DNA from: Deltaproteobacteria bacterium
GTDB lineage: Bacteria; Desulfobacterota; DAOWNY01
DNA length: 6,904 bases
NCBI GenBank assembly: GCA_030642325.1
Contig: DAOWNY010000100.1
Location: forward strand, 1-6,904
Direction: 5' to 3'
The position numbers were made by a program, and so were the translations under genes. The notes under the pieces are model-generated. The model was not told the origin of the DNA, did no database searches, and was given only the letters and a program-made list of their open reading frames with translations. Of the stretch, positions 5,664 through 6,904 are shown piece after piece. Position 1 is the stretch's first letter. Each line of letters begins with the position of its first letter.

Positions 5664-6904
5664 TTGACAATAAGCACGATTAGAGGGTTTCATGATATAT
5701 TACCCGGCGAAACGGAAAAATGGCAATATATTGAGAAAACTGCCCGGGAAATTTTGGAAAGTTTCAATTTTTCCGAAATCAAGATCCCGTTACTGGAAAA
5801 AACCGAGCTGTTTACCAGATCCATTGGCAATGGCACCGATATAGTCGAAAAGGAGATGTACACTTTTCTTGACCGGCGTGGAGATTCACTTACTCTTCGC
5901 CCTGAGGCCACAGCTTCCATAGTTCGTGCTTACATTGAACACAATTTTTGCAAAACCAATCCCGTATTAAAACTTTTTTACCTTGGACCCATGTTCAGAT
6001 ACGAACGACCCCAAAAAGGAAGGTTCAGACAATTTCATCAAATAAATGCGGAATCTTTTGGGGTTGCCGGTCCTAAAATGGACGGGGAGGTTATCTCGCT
6101 CTGTTTCAATTTTTTTCGGAAAATCGGGCTGGATGACCTGCACCTTCAAATAAATTCCCTGGGATGCCCCCAATGTAGAGCCGGATTTAAGAAGGAATTG
6201 AAAAACTTCTTAACGAAAAAAATGACAGATCTTTGTTCCGACTGCCAAAGACGAGTGGAAATCAACCCATTGCGTAATCTGGACTGCAAAAACGAAAAAT
6301 GCAGGGAAATTGTCTTAAATGCGCCGTCCATTGCAAATTTTCTCTGTGAAGACTGCTCGATCCATTTTCAGGAAGTTAAGCAATCCCTGGCTTCTCTGGA
6401 AATCCCCTTTCAGGTTAACCCAAAAATAGTGAGGGGGTTAGATTACTATACCCGAACTGCTTTTGAGATTAATTCACCCCTTTTAGGAGCCCAGGATGCG
6501 GTTGCCGGCGGAGGAAGGTACGATAATTTAGTAAAAGATCTGGGTGGTCCTGCAATTCCAGCGATCGGATTCGCGATAGGATGGGAAAGATTGGTATCCC
6601 TCCTGTCGCAAAAAGATCAAAATTTTCAAAGACCCCTCGAAATCTTCATCGCTTCTCTGAGCAAAAATGCCATGGAGGAGGCATACAAGTTGACAAACCA
6701 ACTTCGTCATATTGGGGTAAAGGTGGAAATGAGCTATGAGGAAAAGAGCCTGAAAAGTCAAATGAGAAAAGCCGATAAATTAAGCTCCTGTTTTGTCCTC
6801 ATTATTGGAGAGAAAGAATTGGAAGAAAAGACGGTTATTTTGAGAAATATGAAAAATAAATCTCAGGAAGTAATTGACCGGAAAGAAATCGTTTCGGAAA
6901 TCCG
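5664..6904 (+). CDS. hisS: Histidyl-tRNA synthetase, C-terminus cut by window end
   Basis: A class II aminoacyl-tRNA synthetase that charges tRNA-His with histidine using ATP in the cytoplasm. It starts at TTG and runs 413 codons with no stop before the window ends. Bacterial HisRS is usually about 420-430 residues, so only a short tail is missing. Visible motifs are: the N-terminal RGFHDILPGE; TLRPEATASIVRAY near motif 1/2; motif 2 FRYERPQKGRFRQFHQ (111-126); the histidine-binding loop VRGLDYYTRTAFE (256-268), where Arg257 matches the catalytic Arg259 of E. coli; AGGGRYDNLV (281-290); and motif 3 AIGFAIGWERL (300-310). Residues from about 325 form the anticodon-binding domain. The insertion domain has four cysteine pairs (168/171, 191/194, 208/213, 228/231), as in deltaproteobacterial and clostridial enzymes, probably structural zinc sites. 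It resembles authentic HisRS and not the HisZ paralogue, since the histidine-A and histidine-B motifs are intact. It has its own promoter 188 bp downstream of comEC. Confidence 0.95.
   Translation, partial: MTISTIRGFHDILPGETEKWQYIEKTAREILESFNFSEIKIPLLEKTELFTRSIGNGTDIVEKEMYTFLDRRGDSLTLRPEATASIVRAYIEHNFCKTNPVLKLFYLGPMFRYERPQKGRFRQFHQINAESFGVAGPKMDGEVISLCFNFFRKIGLDDLHLQINSLGCPQCRAGFKKELKNFLTKKMTDLCSDCQRRVEINPLRNLDCKNEKCREIVLNAPSIANFLCEDCSIHFQEVKQSLASLEIPFQVNPKIVRGLDYYTRTAFEINSPLLGAQDAVAGGGRYDNLVKDLGGPAIPAIGFAIGWERLVSLLSQKDQNFQRPLEIFIASLSKNAMEEAYKLTNQLRHIGVKVEMSYEEKSLKSQMRKADKLSSCFVLIIGEKELEEKTVILRNMKNKSQEVIDRKEIVSEI

Noticed and set aside
5690..6761. Several antisense ORFs over hisS
   Set aside because: hisS is conserved from end to end in the plus frame; the antisense frames have no family signature or start signals.

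Overview
The window carries four protein genes and some unusual non-coding DNA. Gene order is: a periplasmic multiheme c-type cytochrome (+, 334-1449), a RodZ-type membrane protein (-, 1607-2503), a full-length ComEC/Rec2 DNA-uptake channel (+, 3043-5475) and a nearly complete histidyl-tRNA synthetase, hisS (+, 5664 to the window edge, cut a few residues before its likely end). The cytochrome and rodZ genes converge on a double-hairpin termination region. The rodZ and comEC genes diverge from a 539-bp intergenic region, part of which looks like a small inverted-repeat element.

The source looks like an anaerobic, moderately AT-rich bacterium. The cytochrome has seven predicted c-type haem sites, as in metal-, sulfur- or syntrophy-linked electron transfer. 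The HisRS closely resembles, from memory, deltaproteobacterial (Desulfobacterota) enzymes, including the cysteine pairs in its insertion domain. A related uncultured phylum (Nitrospirota, Schekmanbacteria and similar) is equally possible; the window cannot settle this.

Region by region: 1-333 is AT-rich and non-coding, with a 22-nt imperfect inverted repeat (34-55 / 114-135) and two CAAAAT...ATTTTG palindromes just upstream of the cytochrome. 1450-1606 holds a large stem-loop and a rho-independent terminator. 2504-3042 holds the rodZ promoter and then a 252-bp element (2750-3001) with 10-bp perfect terminal inverted repeats, whose arms are built from 7-nt units with a TTAGC core; a second heptamer tract (GCTGA core) lies inside it. 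5476-5663 holds a good sigma-70-type promoter for hisS.

The four genes do not form one pathway. They cover respiration or electron transfer, cell shape, DNA uptake and translation. I see no defence system, CRISPR array, tRNA, rRNA or intact insertion sequence. The least ordinary signal is the heptamer-built inverted-repeat element in front of comEC.
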